Positions 21,881-33,545 of a stretch of 64,000 bases of DNA are shown in pieces. Numbering within the stretch: the stretch's first letter is position 1; each line of letters opens with the position of its first letter. Source of the DNA: Nothophaeocryptopus gaeumannii (Eukaryota; Ascomycota; Dothideomycetes; Mycosphaerellales; Mycosphaerellaceae); the NCBI GenBank assembly GCA_031771865.1, contig JASISA010000042.1:2101501-2165500 (forward strand), read 5' to 3'. Made by a program: the position numbers and the translations under genes. The notes beneath the pieces are model-generated. The model had not been told where the DNA came from, did not search any database, and was given only the letters and a program-made list of their open reading frames with translations.

Positions 21881-22106
21881 GGCAGTTGGAATCAAGCGGA
21901 CGAGCCTGAAAAAGTAGGACTAGTCTGCTTCCTTCACCGTATCTGGTAAAGAAGACGAATCGGAAGCAAGCATCGCGAGAGCTGCAGCTGCATCCTTCCG
22001 CTTACTACGAGCTCGCAGGCTGCAGCAATCTCGATATGAATTACACAGATATCAAAATCAAACTACCCGTACCATCTGCTTTTACGAAACTGTCACCGCG
22101 CTCAAG

Positions 22107-22886
22107 ATGACTGACCCCTACCGAACCAACGGCGCTCCAGACGATGCCGCAGCCCAATCCTTCTACGACTCCATTGGCGCAAGCTATGAAACCGCTTTTG
22201 CGCACGATGAGGGGCTATTATCATTCATCGACCGGCTCTTGAAGCTCGCAAAGCCGTCATCAGGAATACTGGACTTGGGTTGCGGAACAGGCCACCCTGT
22301 AGCTACTTCACTAGCCCAAGCTGGTCACCATGTAACGGGAGTTGACATCTCCGAAACGATGGTCCAGCTCTGTCGAAAAGCTGTACCGAACGGAACGTTT
22401 GAAGTGGGAGATATTCGGAGTTGGACGCCAAAGGAGGAGGGGAGGGAGTATGATGTCGTGCTCAACATTCTGAGTTTGTTCGTTCTGAACAGGTAGGTCA
22501 AGACAACAAGCTTTCCATACTTCCTCACCAAACTAATACGTCCAAATTACACCAGAGAGGAGATCGAATCCCTCGCAAATAAATGGACTTCTTGGGTCAA
22601 CCCCGGCGGTCTTCTCGCAATCTGTTCCATCCCGGCGGACGACCTCGACCTATCTGTTACGGAAGGCACCTACGACGCCGATGGGCTATGTGCAAGAGAT
22701 ATCCCGTTACTGTTCATGGGAAGTTGGCCGAAAGTCACCCTCTTCACGCGTGAGGGCTGGAAGCACTTGCTGGCCGACCAGGGATTTGAAATCATCGATG
22801 AAGCAACAGAGCTGTTCATCCCACCCGAAGAGGCGAAGAGTGGAAAGGAAAGTCATTGGTTTGTTATCGCTAGGCAGGTCAGGTGA
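22107..22886 (+). CDS. Class I SAM-dependent methyltransferase
   Basis: Two exons (22107-22492, 22556-22886) encode 238 residues. The SAM-binding motif I is ILDLGCGTGHPVA. It is followed by HHVTGVDISETMVQL (motif II with the acidic ribose-binding residue), VGDIRSW and VLNILSLFVLN, and after the intron WVNPGGLLAICSI. The pattern is that of small-molecule methyltransferases of the Methyltransf_11/25 type. The substrate cannot be told from sequence. The intron has GTAGGT...CCAG borders and splits an Arg codon. Confidence 0.85.
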
Positions 22887-23062
22887 TGGCATGAGACTGA
22901 AAATGAAATTCTCCAATTTTGCTTTGCAACACCATTCGTTTCAGCATCAACATCTTCATTGAGACCTTTTCAACTCGGCCCCTGTCTGGCTATCGCATCG
23001 ATCGACGCCACCATCTGGATTTGTTGATTATTCCACATCGTCGTCTTCCTGACATGATACGG

Positions 23063-24085
23063 TCAGTATTTTCGAAAGGTGAACAGAAAGTTCATCGGGA
23101 ATAGTGGATCGAATGGGCTAGCCCCATGCAACAACCCAATCTCTTCTTCGGAAAGCTTTATTCTCAACGCTTCCGGCATGGCCTTGACGTGTTCGTTCGT
23201 CCGTACGCCGACGATGGGGGTTATGTAGGTTGATTGGCGGAAGAGGTAGGCCAAAGATATGGCTTGAAACGTCGTCCCTTTCCGTTCGGCCAGGGTCTCC
23301 AAGAGTTCCGAAATCTTGACATGTCTTTCTCCAGATAGGGAAGTCGATCTTGCGCCTTCGGTCGTTCTCGATGTTTCGCGCTATTCGGGAGAGAGCAGGT
23401 TTCCACCACCTAGCTCTGCCTAGGGTACTATGGCTATCCCCTGATCCTCACACATGGGAATTATCTCGGCTTCCATTGTCTCGAGTGGCGAGATTTCATT
23501 TCCTTTGATAGACGGAGAAGGGCGTGAGGCGGTGTTGGCGAGCGTATGCGTTGGCTTTGACGACGACCCAGGCTGGAGTATCTGAGATTCCGAGATGGAG
23601 TACTTGTCGTGGCATCACGAGGGAATAGAGGTGTGTCATTTACTTCCTCGACGGAGGTGCCGAAATTCCACCAGTGAGCGTAAACAATATCAATATAGTC
23701 TGTCTTCAACTTCTCCAGAGAACCTCTGACGGAAATGCACATGCTTTTTGCGGAGTTGCCCGTGTAGTTCGATTGTAAGGGGATGGTCTCATCGTATACT
23801 TTCCAATGTGCCGAATGCTTCGTTCCGATGACCATTTGATCTCGGACGCCTCGTTTTGCCATCCAGTCGCCTATGAGGCGTTCTGAGTCTTCAGAAATGT
23901 AGATATTCGATGTATGGATGAAGATACCGCCTTGTGCGTAGAAGGCGTCTAGGAGAGAGAGGGCACCTTCGTTTTTGCCAAAGGCGGAGGCCCAGGTGTC
24001 GCCTATGCTGATGCCGCCCAGACAGATTGGAGACTTTGATAAATGCGGTTGGAGAGAGAACGCGGTGAAAGGCGAGAGGATTTGT
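23063..24085 (-). pseudogene. Aldo/keto reductase (aryl-alcohol dehydrogenase/NorB-like) pseudogene
   Basis: On the minus strand the 5' half reads ICLGGISIGDTWASAFGKNE, SNIYISEDSERLIGDWMAKR, GVRDQMVIGTKHS and LEKLKTDYIDIVYAHWW, typical of fungal AKRs. The frame then shifts after TSVEEV to one reading VLHLGISDTPAWVVVKANAY and LTPFSVYQ. Stops follow at several points. A final open segment reads TTFQAISLAYLFRQSTYITP and IVGVRTNEHVKAMPEAL, ending near FDPLFPMNFLF. The catalytic Asp in the FIDTSNxY motif is His here. The parent enzyme would reduce aryl aldehydes or similar carbonyls with NADPH. Confidence 0.8.
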
Positions 24086-24563
24086 GGTTTTTGGTGGATG
24101 TGCGAAGAGTAAATGGTGTTTGGTGTAAGGGATGTGATATCGATGAACAGGAAGCAGTCGTAGTGACTTGAGAGCGGATCGACGGTTCTGTGGACTGGTG
24201 GCAGTCTACCATTATATACAGCGTCCCTCGCGAATGCATCATCGCCATGTGCTCCATTATTGTGTCGCAAGCACTATCGACTTGTTGTGGACTCGACATG
24301 GGCTAGCAGTATGCTGCTCTGCGTGTCGTTGGTCGCGATGTGCCAAGAAGCTTGCTGTGTTGAGAGAGGTACCGTGCGGACGCGGTTGGAGCGCGGCCGC
24401 AGTCGGAGATGCGAACTTGTACGCGAGGTCTTCTCTCCGCATGGGGTTTGCGGTAGCTCGAATGTCTCTAGGGGAGGAAAAGTTCCTTTCTTCTCTCGAA
24501 CCGCACAGCAGGCTCTTGATTCTCGATAGTGGTCAAGAGAAAGCCGAGAAAGTAGGCCAGTGT
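24086..24563. other. Spacer between AKR pseudogene and MFS gene
   Basis: No supported gene. It contains the 3' flank of the minus-strand MFS transporter and the degraded 5' flank of the AKR relic. Confidence 0.4.
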
Positions 24564-26533
24564 TTAGTCCCGCCTTGAGACATATTGCTTTGCAGCCATC
24601 GTCTCAAGTCGATCTGCGGTCCATACTCTCATCCGTTTGCCATATATCATCATTGGAACAATGAGAAGTGACATCACTACCGCCAGCACAACCGACATCA
24701 CGATCGTATTCGTTAGACCAACTCCGGCAATCCAAGGTGTCAAGGTCGTTGCGATGATCGTTGCGAAGACATTTCGGACGAAGACGACGCCAATCAAGGC
24801 ATCTCCAATGATGGGTGCGTAGCAGTCCATGCTGTATGTTAGAGCCACGTCTGCCTTCCTGTTAGCCAAATGTACGTGGGCTCGCCTTTGAGTTTCAGGC
24901 CTTACCGCCAAGAACGGTGGATCCGAAGCCAAAGAGGCCCAATCCAACGGCAGGTACGCTCCAGTGGAGTTTGTTTGCAATTGACAAACCGAACCAAAGT
25001 AACCCAGCAGGCATAGTGATCACACCAGGAGCGGCTGACCAGAGTCGCATTTCGGGCTCGAAGATACCATTGTTCCTTCGAGACAGCCAGATAATGGATC
25101 GATCCGCAGTCAAAGCACCATAGATAGCCCCAGTAAGACATCCAACGAACGGTGCAAGATTCATCAATCCGATTCCTACAGAGCTGAAGTTGTAAGGCGG
25201 ATAAGTGAAGTAAACGCTGTAGATGTTCGCTGCTACGCTGAACCACGCTAGCAAAGAGCCGAAAGTCAGGGCGACGTAGCTGATGGCTGGGAAGGTGAAG
25301 AGGACGATGAACGGCTGGTAGATGTGGCGGACGAAAGTAGACCAACCTGGCGTTGTGTTCAGAATCGCCATGCGTTGGAAGTATGTCTTGCGAGGGATGG
25401 AAGTGTCGATGGGGCGGACATTGTGGGCGGTCACCTCAACAACGTATGGTTCGGGCTCTTTGCCGTCAGCAGATGTCGGGGTGCCATGTTCCGAGGCAAT
25501 GCTTCGTTGGCCGGCCGCCTGAATCGGAGAGTACTTGGTGTCCTCGTACAAGAAGATGTACAGTACTAGAGTGATAGCGAGCAGGATAGCTGTCCACCAC
25601 CAGATCCACCGCCAGCCTTGGGACTCGGCAGAGTAGCCCGCAGCGACCGGAGCCAAAAACGATCCAGTGTTGACCATGAGGAGGTAGATGGCGTTCAGGG
25701 ATCCTCTGTGATGGACGAAGAACACATCGGCAATCGTCATTTGGCAGATCGTCTCGCTGGTCGCTCCTGCCAGCCCAGACAGCAGGTTTGCTCCGATCAG
25801 GTCTCCAGTGGTCTGCATACGCCCTTGCCAGATGGCAGTCGCCATGCTTACAGCAATGGATACTAAGTATATGACTCTGCGGCCATACTTGAGAGCGAAG
25901 GGGATAAAGAGAACGCATCCCAGTGCGAGACCTGCTGTGTTCACTCCAAATGAGATCATGAGGTAATCGAATGAAATTCCAAGTTCGTTCTCCAAGTTTG
26001 CCCAAATTACCGTCCCGATATCAACGTTAACAAAGACCATCAGGGTGTAGAAGCACACGAGTGAGAAGTTGAGCGCCTTGTACCATTTTGGCCAGTTAAG
26101 AGGATCGTTCGGGTCGGTGCTTGGGACCGGATGTAGAATGATCTCGCCATGTTTGTGGTCCAGAACTGCAGTATGTCAGCTGAAGTCGACTTGCCCTTGA
26201 CGGAAGCTACTCACCTTGCTCAAGACGAATGGTGCCAGGAGGAAACGTGTTTCTATCGAGCTCCATGACTTCAGTCGTGTGAATGCCGGGAGAAATAGTT
26301 CGAGACAGCTCTGTCGACCTCCGACCTCCATCCTCGTGAAACCGTGTCGATATATTGTTATCTTCCTTTGCCCGCTGTGTACATCCTAGATCGTCGCGAA
26401 GCACGTGGAGTGTAGATGCATGCGCGCAGTCGACAGCTGTTGAGCCAATGGGAGTTGCCTGCGAGCTATCTGTGACTTTAGGCTCTGCTTTCCAGTTTCG
26501 GAAGACCGCTCGGCTTGGCCTATCGCGAGGCAT
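24564..26533 (-). CDS. MFS transporter, DHA1/HOL1-like
   Basis: Three exons on the minus strand (26215-26533, 24906-26165, 24564-24850) encode 621 residues. A disordered N-terminal region of about 110 residues precedes GEIILHPVPSTDPNDPLNWP, the signature run-in of fungal DHA1 transporters. Twelve hydrophobic helices are visible in two halves around a cytosolic loop (AAGQRSIASEHGTPTSADGK). Motif A-like ALKYGRRVIYLVSI follows helix 2. The last exon, starting DVALTYSMDCY, encodes the final two helices. Substrate is unknown; HOL1-type members carry cations and polyamines. It lies tail-to-head with the FAD oxidase, which suggests joint use in uptake and oxidation of a nitrogen compound (inference). 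Confidence 0.9.
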
Positions 26534-26599
26534 GCGACGTTCTCTGTTGTGCTATGGAAGTTTCAGGCCATGATAGGGTTCGTGAGATTGCTCGCAATC

Positions 26600-28101
26600 T
26601 CACGTCTTGCGTTTGCTGGAGTTGGAGAACAGATCGAACCAATGCAGCGCGGCTCCTTCCACTTCCATGGTCTCCAGTCGCTCCTCCGTGATAACATACG
26701 CCGACGGGATTGACTGCCTGTCTTGTCGTCCCAGCAGCATGCCTGCGATGTGCTTGCCGCAGAGCCATGCATTTGCCATACCGTAGCCGTTGTAGCCGGC
26801 AGAAATCCATTCGTTCTCACCAACTCTGCCAGTGGCTTTCTTCGGCAGTCGACCAACAAGCGGGAGGCCATCGCACGTGAAACCCATCACGCCGCTCCAG
26901 GTAGCCTTTGTGTCTTTGCGGACTGGCTCTCCCACGGCAACGCCAAGCATTGCTTCTAGCTGTTTCACGGGAGTTTCCGCATTCTCATCATCCCGTGGGT
27001 TCCCAAGCTCTTCAAATATATCAGAAAGTACGAGACCACCACCAGCAAAGATCTCTCCAGACTTGCCGCTTTGTGTGATGTAGTCGAAGCCGTTATCGTA
27101 AGTGACGGCCCAAGAACGCTCGCCGCCTTGTACTCCAAAGCCTTCGGTTGGAGTTTGCGCGGTCATTTGCCCGCGCATTGGAAACAGGTTCCTACGAATG
27201 CCGGGCAGTAGATGGCCTGCGTGGCCATTGGTAGCGTGGATTACGTGCTTTGACTTGATGATGCCTCTGGGAGTCTCAACGTTGTATCGAGCATCCTCTT
27301 CCGAGTACCCGATCGCCAGTGCCGGCGTTAGCGCTTCAATGTTCAGTCGGCTGCCATGTGTCTCCAGAAGATCAGAGAGTATGCCAGTGATGAGGCGATA
27401 CGGCCAAGCAGCTCCTGCCTTGGAAGAAGCACCACCAACGACGTTGCGTATGCCATACTTCTCAGACAGCTCTGCCCTGGTCAACAGCCGCATCCTACCC
27501 GCCAGCTCCGGAATGTCACGTCCAAGATCTTCAATAGCTTTAGCTGCTCGTGACAGGCCTTCCTCATCGGTGTAGAGATTCAATGACTCCACTCTTCGCA
27601 CCTCACTGCGGTCTTGCAGCTCCCCTGGCAAGGACTTGGTGAATTCGAACAATGCCTCTACGTTGGCTAAAATGAAATGTACGACTTCCTGAGCCTTTTG
27701 CTTGCCAATTGCCGGAACGAGGTCTGCGTAAGACACCTCGGGAACGGCTTTGATGTGACCTCCATTTCGACCAGTGGCACCGGAACAGACAGTCCGAGCC
27801 TCCAACATGACAATGCGGAGTCCACGATCATCGTGAAGAAGTTGACCGGCGATGCTGCAAGCAGTAATGCCGGAGCCAATGATGATCACATCTGTGTCAG
27901 TGGACAAGGTCGTGGATTGGATATCAGTGATGGGTCTAGTAGGTGGAAGCTGCCAGTACGACTGAGTTGGATTATTCACAGGGAGGCCTGGATCTTGCTC
28001 AAGCTGGCGTATCAGTCGTTCGAGAACGGGAACATCTATGGCCATGTCAGCTGCTTTTCTGCCAAGATAGCTGGCAGACACTCACCTCCGTTTGCGGCCA
28101 T
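26600..28101 (-). CDS. FAD-dependent oxidoreductase (DAO family), amine/amino-acid oxidase type
   Basis: A 16-nt first exon (28086-28101, MAANG) is joined to 26600-28035, giving 483 residues. The frame is also open upstream without splicing, but GTGAGT...CATAG borders and a shared frame favour the spliced start. Motifs: Rossmann TDVIIIGSGITACSIAGQLL, then ARTVCSGATGRNGGHI, KHVIHATNGHAGHLLPGIRR and a C-terminal FAD-contact segment WISAGYNGYGMANAWLCGKH. This arrangement matches DAO-fold enzymes such as gamma-glutamylputrescine oxidase. They oxidise a secondary or primary amine, giving aldehyde or keto acid, ammonia/amine and hydrogen peroxide. It is divergent from the amidase and followed by an MFS gene. 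Confidence 0.9.
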
Positions 28102-28843
28102 GCCGATGAGCCGGTCCCGCTATGGTAGCATGCACGAACGCCTCGGAAGCCTCAGAGTATGCTCGTTCGGACGGAGCACAATATGGAAATGAGCATGGAG
28201 ACCTGATGTTGTTGAGATGTTCAGAGCAGAGAGGGATTCGCGTTGCTCGCGTCTGGCTGTCAAGCCGCGCTTGTCCTGATTGGTCTTCTGTTGCGCTTGG
28301 ACCTGCCGCTAGAACTACAACGGTGGGTGAATCTTCCGCAAGTCACATCCGTTCGAAAGCTCCAGCTCTCCTCAAGCTCAATCATGTCCATTGAGCAGTA
28401 CCTTATTCCGTCGGCACTTGCACGGAGCATGAGTCAGCGGTTTCCGCCCGGGCTATCGTATCGCATCCGCGGCCCGCGGCCACCGGCCAGCTGCTAGAGT
28501 TAGTCCTATCACATGCGCTGGTGACCACCTTGTCCGCGGCCACCTTACTCAAAGGTCCTGCAGTGTAGATTCTGCCAATCGCACGCCGCACATCTCTTGC
28601 CGAAGCGGTTTTGGCAGCACGTGGTCATAGCATAACGGCCTTGCTTCGTTTGTAACTTGATCTGTAAGGTGGCCAGCAGCTCATGAGAGACAGCTGGAGT
28701 ACCCCATTTGGACGTGGTGACTGCACAGTCGCGTCGCATCCTTCAACATCTTGGTTGACCTCGGCCCCGAAATCATATAAATCGCCCTGTCCAGAGTGAC
28801 AGGAGCAGCCTGGCTATTTGTACACAAGCCAACATAATTCAAG
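28102..28843. promoter_or_regulatory. Bidirectional upstream region of oxidase and amidase
   Basis: About 740 bp separates the two divergent start codons. It carries an 11-bp direct repeat CCGCGGCCACC at 28474-28484 and 28534-28544, the first inside the GC-rich CCGCGGCCCGCGGCCACCGG (28467-28486). CCG/CGG half-sites in such arrangements are the usual targets of fungal Zn2Cys6 activators, so a shared pathway regulator is plausible. A TATA-like CATATAAATC lies near 28774, about 70 bp upstream of the amidase start. No binding data are implied. Confidence 0.45.
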
Positions 28844-30844
28844 ATGGGGAGTATCGACTGGCAGACCAAAGCAGCGGCCAAGCGAGAGGAGAATCTTGCC
28901 AAGATCCCAAAGGAGTGGCTTCTACTCTCGGACTATTTGCATGGCGACGAGACATCTAGCGGGGGAGTGTTGGATGTTCCTGCTAAATCCGGTATCTTGA
29001 GCCAAGCCGAGCTCGACATCACCGAGCAAGATGCGGCCGCTATTGGGAAAGCCGTTCAGTCCGGAGCCTTGAAGGCCGTAGACGTTGCGACTGCTTTCTC
29101 CAAGAGAGCTGCAATTGCTCAACAATTGATCAACTGCTTAACGGAGACTTTCTTCGAAGAGGGTATCGCGAGAGGTCAACAACTTGACGAGTATCTTGCA
29201 CAGAATGGCAAGCCTGTTGGGCCGTTGTATGTGTCCAAGACCTTCTACAGAAAGCACTCGACTAATGTAACAGGCATGGCATTCCGATATCGATCAAAGA
29301 TTCTCTCAAATACAAGGGGACACAATCAACATTGGGCTTCGTTTCGTTCCTTGACAACCCGGTAGATCCCGGGAATTCTCCTCTTGTCGATGTCCTTCTC
29401 GAGCTCGGTGCCATTCTGTACTGCAAAACCAACATTCCGCAGACACTCATGGTATGGATATACTACCTCGACAATGGAGCTCTAGCTGACCTCGTCCAGA
29501 CCGCCGATAGCCACAACAATGTTTTTGGAAGAACGCTCAACCCGAACAAGCTCACCCTCACCGCTGGCGGCTCATCTGGTGGTGAAGGCGCCTTGGTAGC
29601 ATTCAAAGGCTCAGCAATAGGCGTGGGCACCGACATTGGAGGGTAAGTGGACTCTGAGCGAAGCAAGGTGTCACACGCCCAACCAATGCTGATTGCCTTG
29701 CCACTTAGGTCCATTCGTATTCCGTCGATCTGTAACGGTACTTATGGCTTCAAGCCCACGCCACATCGCATCGTACACGGTACGTAATGTCTTCATGGAG
29801 CGAAACGCTCAAGTACTGATCCCTTTCAGGTGGCCAACAAAGCGGTAGCAGAAAGGGCAGCCCCGGCTTTCCTGCATGTACCGGCCCACTGGCCAACACT
29901 TTCGAAGATATCGTGCTCTTCACACAATCCGTGATTGAAAGTGAAGGCTGGAACAAGGATCCTGCCACCCTATTTTACCCATGGCGAGCTTCTGTAGCAG
30001 ACGCCAAGCCTAGCAAGATCAGGATCGGGTACTATGCCGAAGACCCCGAATTCCCTACCCATCCGCCTGTCCGCAGAGCGCTTGAGACTTCAGCGAAGGC
30101 ACTGGCAGCCGCTGGCTTTGAAGTGCTTGAGCTGAAAGACACACCTTCCCTGAGTACGGCTATAGATCTTTCCACTGACTACTGGAGCATGGACAATACT
30201 CATACTGCTTTCAAGAACATTGAGAAGGGCGGCGAACCCTTGATCCCGTCGTTGGCAAAGACGGTAAAGATTGTGAACAAGAGGCCGGAGACGTAAGCCC
30301 CCCTAACCACCTTCTCATCCCATCTCAAGAGCAGACTAATCGACTCAGTGGATACACCCTTGAGGAACTGTTCGACATCAATGCACTGGTCGGAGAATAC
30401 AAGGCTTTGTGGCACGACCTCTGGGTCAAGAACAAGCTCGACGTTGTCCTTTGCCCACCCGCGCAGACCACAGCGGTTCCTCATGATGAATACGGAATTG
30501 CACATTACACGACGTTGTGGAATCTACTGGCAGTGAGTGACGCTTACCAGCCAGCCTTTTTGAGCAATCACTTGACAACACGTAGTACCCGGCCCTGATC
30601 ATCCCCGTTGGTAAAGCAGACAAGTCCATTGATACCGAGTCATTGGCCAGACCGGAGCCTCTGAGGAAGTGTACGTGTTGAATTGCTCGATTCTAAAGCC
30701 GGAATGCTGACCGCCGCAGATAATGCCGAAGACGTGGACGGTGCTCCCACGTCAATCCAATTGGTAACCAGGAACATGCAAGATGAAGAGCTCATTGCTA
30801 TATCGCGGATCATTGACCAGACCCTGAAGGCCGCGAAGGCATAG
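28844..30844 (+). CDS. Amidase signature family enzyme (acetamidase-like)
   Basis: Eight exons: 28844-29226, 29274-29451, 29500-29642, 29709-29779, 29830-30292, 30349-30532, 30586-30670, 30720-30844; 543 residues. The Ser-cisSer-Lys triad is complete: Lys in HGIPISIKDSL, cisSer in GGSSGGEGALVAF and nucleophile Ser in GVGTDIGGSIRIPS. The N-terminus (KIPKEWLL) is typical of AmdS-type fungal amidases. It hydrolyses a carboxamide to acid and ammonia. Its position, divergent from an FAD amine oxidase with an MFS transporter beyond, suggests a nitrogen-scavenging unit. Intron 2 (29452-29499, 48 bp) is in frame and stop-free, so retention would insert 16 residues between TLM and TADSHNN. Confidence 0.93.
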
Positions 30845-31161
30845 TAGACAGATCATTGCGTTGATACATGTACTTCTCGACCATGTGTGAGCCGGAAAAA
30901 TGGCACGTTCATAAGAACAAAATAGTCAAGACAAGTCAGCGTTGATGTTTGAGCAGTTGTTTGGCAGTCAGCATAGACCTGTTTCAGGGAAGACAAAATA
31001 TTTACATGATCAAGATTGGTGAATGCTGACATTGCCCCACCTCCTTCCTTCAGCTTCGTATGGGCACTGAAGCGCACAGGCTATGCAACATCAACTTTTC
31101 GCAATCCAATCTTGTCATCATCAAGTATTTGCTAAATTTCAGAAATCGTCAATCCCCAACC

Positions 31162-31590
31162 ATGGCGACACGCTCCACCTGGACGGAAAAATACATCAAA
31201 TCCGCCTGGAAAGACATCATGTCCGGCGAAGCAACCGAACAAGCCATGAAATTCGCCTTCCTAAAGTACGTTGACCCGAAAATCGGCTGGCTGGTCGACC
31301 GCAACCAGCTTGGTCTTGACCTCCTCGTTGAGTACTGCACGAGCATCCGAGACAGGACGGCATCAGTCGAAGTCGAAGTAACGGACCTGGTCGAAGAATG
31401 TCTAGACGATGGAACATTTCGCAACGCCAATCGCCATATATGCGCTTTTGTGAGGAAAGATGGAACGAAGTCTAGGAACGAGAGTATGCAGATATTGATG
31501 ATTGACAAGGAAGGGAAGAGGATATTGAGTGCTGTTGAGATGGCGAGGATCTCTGATGGTGAGAGGGTTATGCATGATGGGAGGAATTGA
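31162..31590 (+). CDS. Small hypothetical protein, NTF2/SnoaL-like
   Basis: A 142-codon single exon starting MATRSTWTEKYIKSAWKDIM. Alternating hydrophobic pattern, a conserved-looking KYVDPKIGWLVDRNQLGLDL followed by a helical YCTSIRDR and several predicted strands (VEVEVTDLVEECL, NRHICAFVRKDG, MQILMIDKEGKRIL) resemble the cone-like NTF2/SnoaL fold. No catalytic residues can be assigned. The frame is open further upstream, but this ATG has a favourable ACC context. Confidence 0.55.
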   Translation: MATRSTWTEKYIKSAWKDIMSGEATEQAMKFAFLKYVDPKIGWLVDRNQLGLDLLVEYCTSIRDRTASVEVEVTDLVEECLDDGTFRNANRHICAFVRKDGTKSRNESMQILMIDKEGKRILSAVEMARISDGERVMHDGRN

Positions 31591-32180
31591 GAGATGGACG
31601 CGAGGGAGGCGTGTCGCGGCTTGTATACGAGCAAGATGTCATATGATGGTGGTCTTGACGGTGGTTGGAAGTCGTTGGTCGTGTCGTTCAGGTACCGAGC
31701 TGAAGCAATGATCGTCGAAGCGGAGGCGTCTTTCGAGGCTTCACTTGACCTGACTCCACCTTTTGAAGCTTTACTATTGGGTATATCGTACGACTAGCCA
31801 ACATGATAACCACGCTAGTAAGTCTTCTTTGTCTTCTACAGACCAAGCCTATATACGTAGACTGGTCGTTCAAAGATGACATCTTGCCAGACATGGTAAG
31901 ATGCCTTCACGTTCCGGTAAGCGTTCACCTCTCACGGGTATGGCGCCTTTGTCCGTCTGGGGTGCAGACCGGTACCATTGAGGATCGTCGGGTTAGAACA
32001 TGGCACCATGTGATGGAACGAGCATATGCGAGTTGATGGCGCCTCATCTGCCAAGGACGATGCGAAGGAGGAGTACATATTCGTCCTGGTGCCCTCAGGC
32101 GCCTCTTGTCTCCACCTACCATCGTCCAGACCAGCATAGAAGCCTTGAAACCAATCGACCGTAACCATCAATAAGCCGAC
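31591..32180. other. Intergenic
   Basis: No coding features seen between the NTF2-like gene and the HsbA gene. Confidence 0.4.
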
Positions 32181-32824
32181 ATGCTCTCCATTTCAGTCAT
32201 CCTGAGCACTCTGCTCACCATCACGTCCGCCCTGCCAACAGCGCTCCAAGTCGACAAGCGCGATGCCGCCAGCATCGTGAGCTCCGTACAGTTCGTCCAA
32301 GCCAACGTCGCTACTCTCAATCAGACATTGAACACCGTAAGTCCCATCTCCAAACTCAACCCCATCAAGCAATTCACTGACGATGCACACAGTTCCACCA
32401 AGGCGACCTAGACGGCCTCCTCAAAGTCCTCAAAATCCAACAACAATCCACAGACGTCTCCAACGCCGTCTCCTCCGCCACAGAAACCGCAAACGCCTCC
32501 GATAACCTCTCGTCCGACGACTCCAACAAAGTCGCCGCTGCCGTCCTCGCCCTCCAACCAGACCTTCAATCTTTCCTGAAGAATCTCGAAAACCATAAGC
32601 CGGCTTTTGATTCTGTGCTTATCATTGGGGGTGTGAGTCCGCAGATTGAGAGTACGTTGGAGGATCAAAAGACTGCGTCGGGACAGTTGGGAGATGCGAT
32701 TACGGCGAAACTGGCGAGTCCGTATAAGGATTTTGCGCCGTTGATTACGGGGCAGATTGCGGGGTATTTTGATGAGGCTATTGCTACGTTTGCGCAGCCG
32801 GGGGGTGGGATTATCAATATTTGA
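32181..32824 (+). CDS. HsbA-type secreted cell-wall / hydrophobic surface binding protein
   Basis: Two exons (32181-32336, 32393-32824) encode 195 residues. The signal peptide MLSISVILSTLLTITSALP is followed by a dibasic KR (probable Kex2 site) and a helical Ala/Ser/Asp/Leu-rich domain. Typical HsbA pieces are ASIVSSVQFVQANVATLNQT, FHQGDLDGLLKVLKIQQQST and the end YFDEAIATFAQPGG. No cysteines are seen. HsbA and related galactomannoproteins adsorb to hydrophobic surfaces such as plant cuticle and help recruit hydrolases. The intron (GTAAGT...ACACAG) is phase 0. Confidence 0.85.
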
Positions 32825-33545
32825 GAGGGTTGAGAGGAGAGGGGGCTTGAGAGCATCGAGAGATGAAGAGCTTGTACAACTGATCTTGTGGTCTGGGATT
32901 TAGTCTCGCTCTTAATTCATCGTCCCGCTGTGACTTCATGCTTTCTGGTAGCGACTGTTCTCTCATATTCTATAACTCTCCACTCTCTTCCCTGCCACTC
33001 TTGATCCGTTGGAACTATGTGATCGGCGGAGGCGGGATCGCGCAAGTAGCTGGAGCACCGACCCTAGAATATGCGAAGCTCTCTGAAATCGATAGCACTG
33101 GCCCATCGAAAGAAGCATTGACTTTGGTCGCATGCTCTTTTTCCAGCGGGTATCGATATAAATCGCAGTTTTGTCCAAACCTACTGCCAGCCTGAGGATG
33201 AGGAGGAAGAATGGTTCCGAAGTAACATTTAAAGAAGTTACATTCCGTGCCTGTGCGTGTGAAGTTGGAGGCGCACCAGTCGGCAGCACGTGTTACATTG
33301 TACTAATCGTGAAAGATGTCAGTTATATGTCTGTAAGTGCATTTGCGGGCCTCCAAAAATCTTACCGGATCATCGGCGGAACTGAGGAGTTGGCTGTTGC
33401 CGAAGAACTGTCCATTTTTGCATCGAGTCGGCGCTCGAATTGCGCGTTTGTTCAGGTTGAATGGTGGATTGTAGCCTGGAAGAGTGCCAGGATTTCGCTT
33501 GTTGTAAGCATTTGAATCGGCGTCAAATCGTAGCCGAATTTGCCA
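32825..33545. other. Intergenic
   Basis: Short frames only, with no motif. The 3' ends of HsbA and the convergent methyltransferase fall here. Confidence 0.4.

Noticed and set aside
25466..26005. A 179-codon minus frame inside the MFS gene
   Set aside because: It overlaps the MFS exon in another frame; the MFS frame has the membrane helices and motifs.
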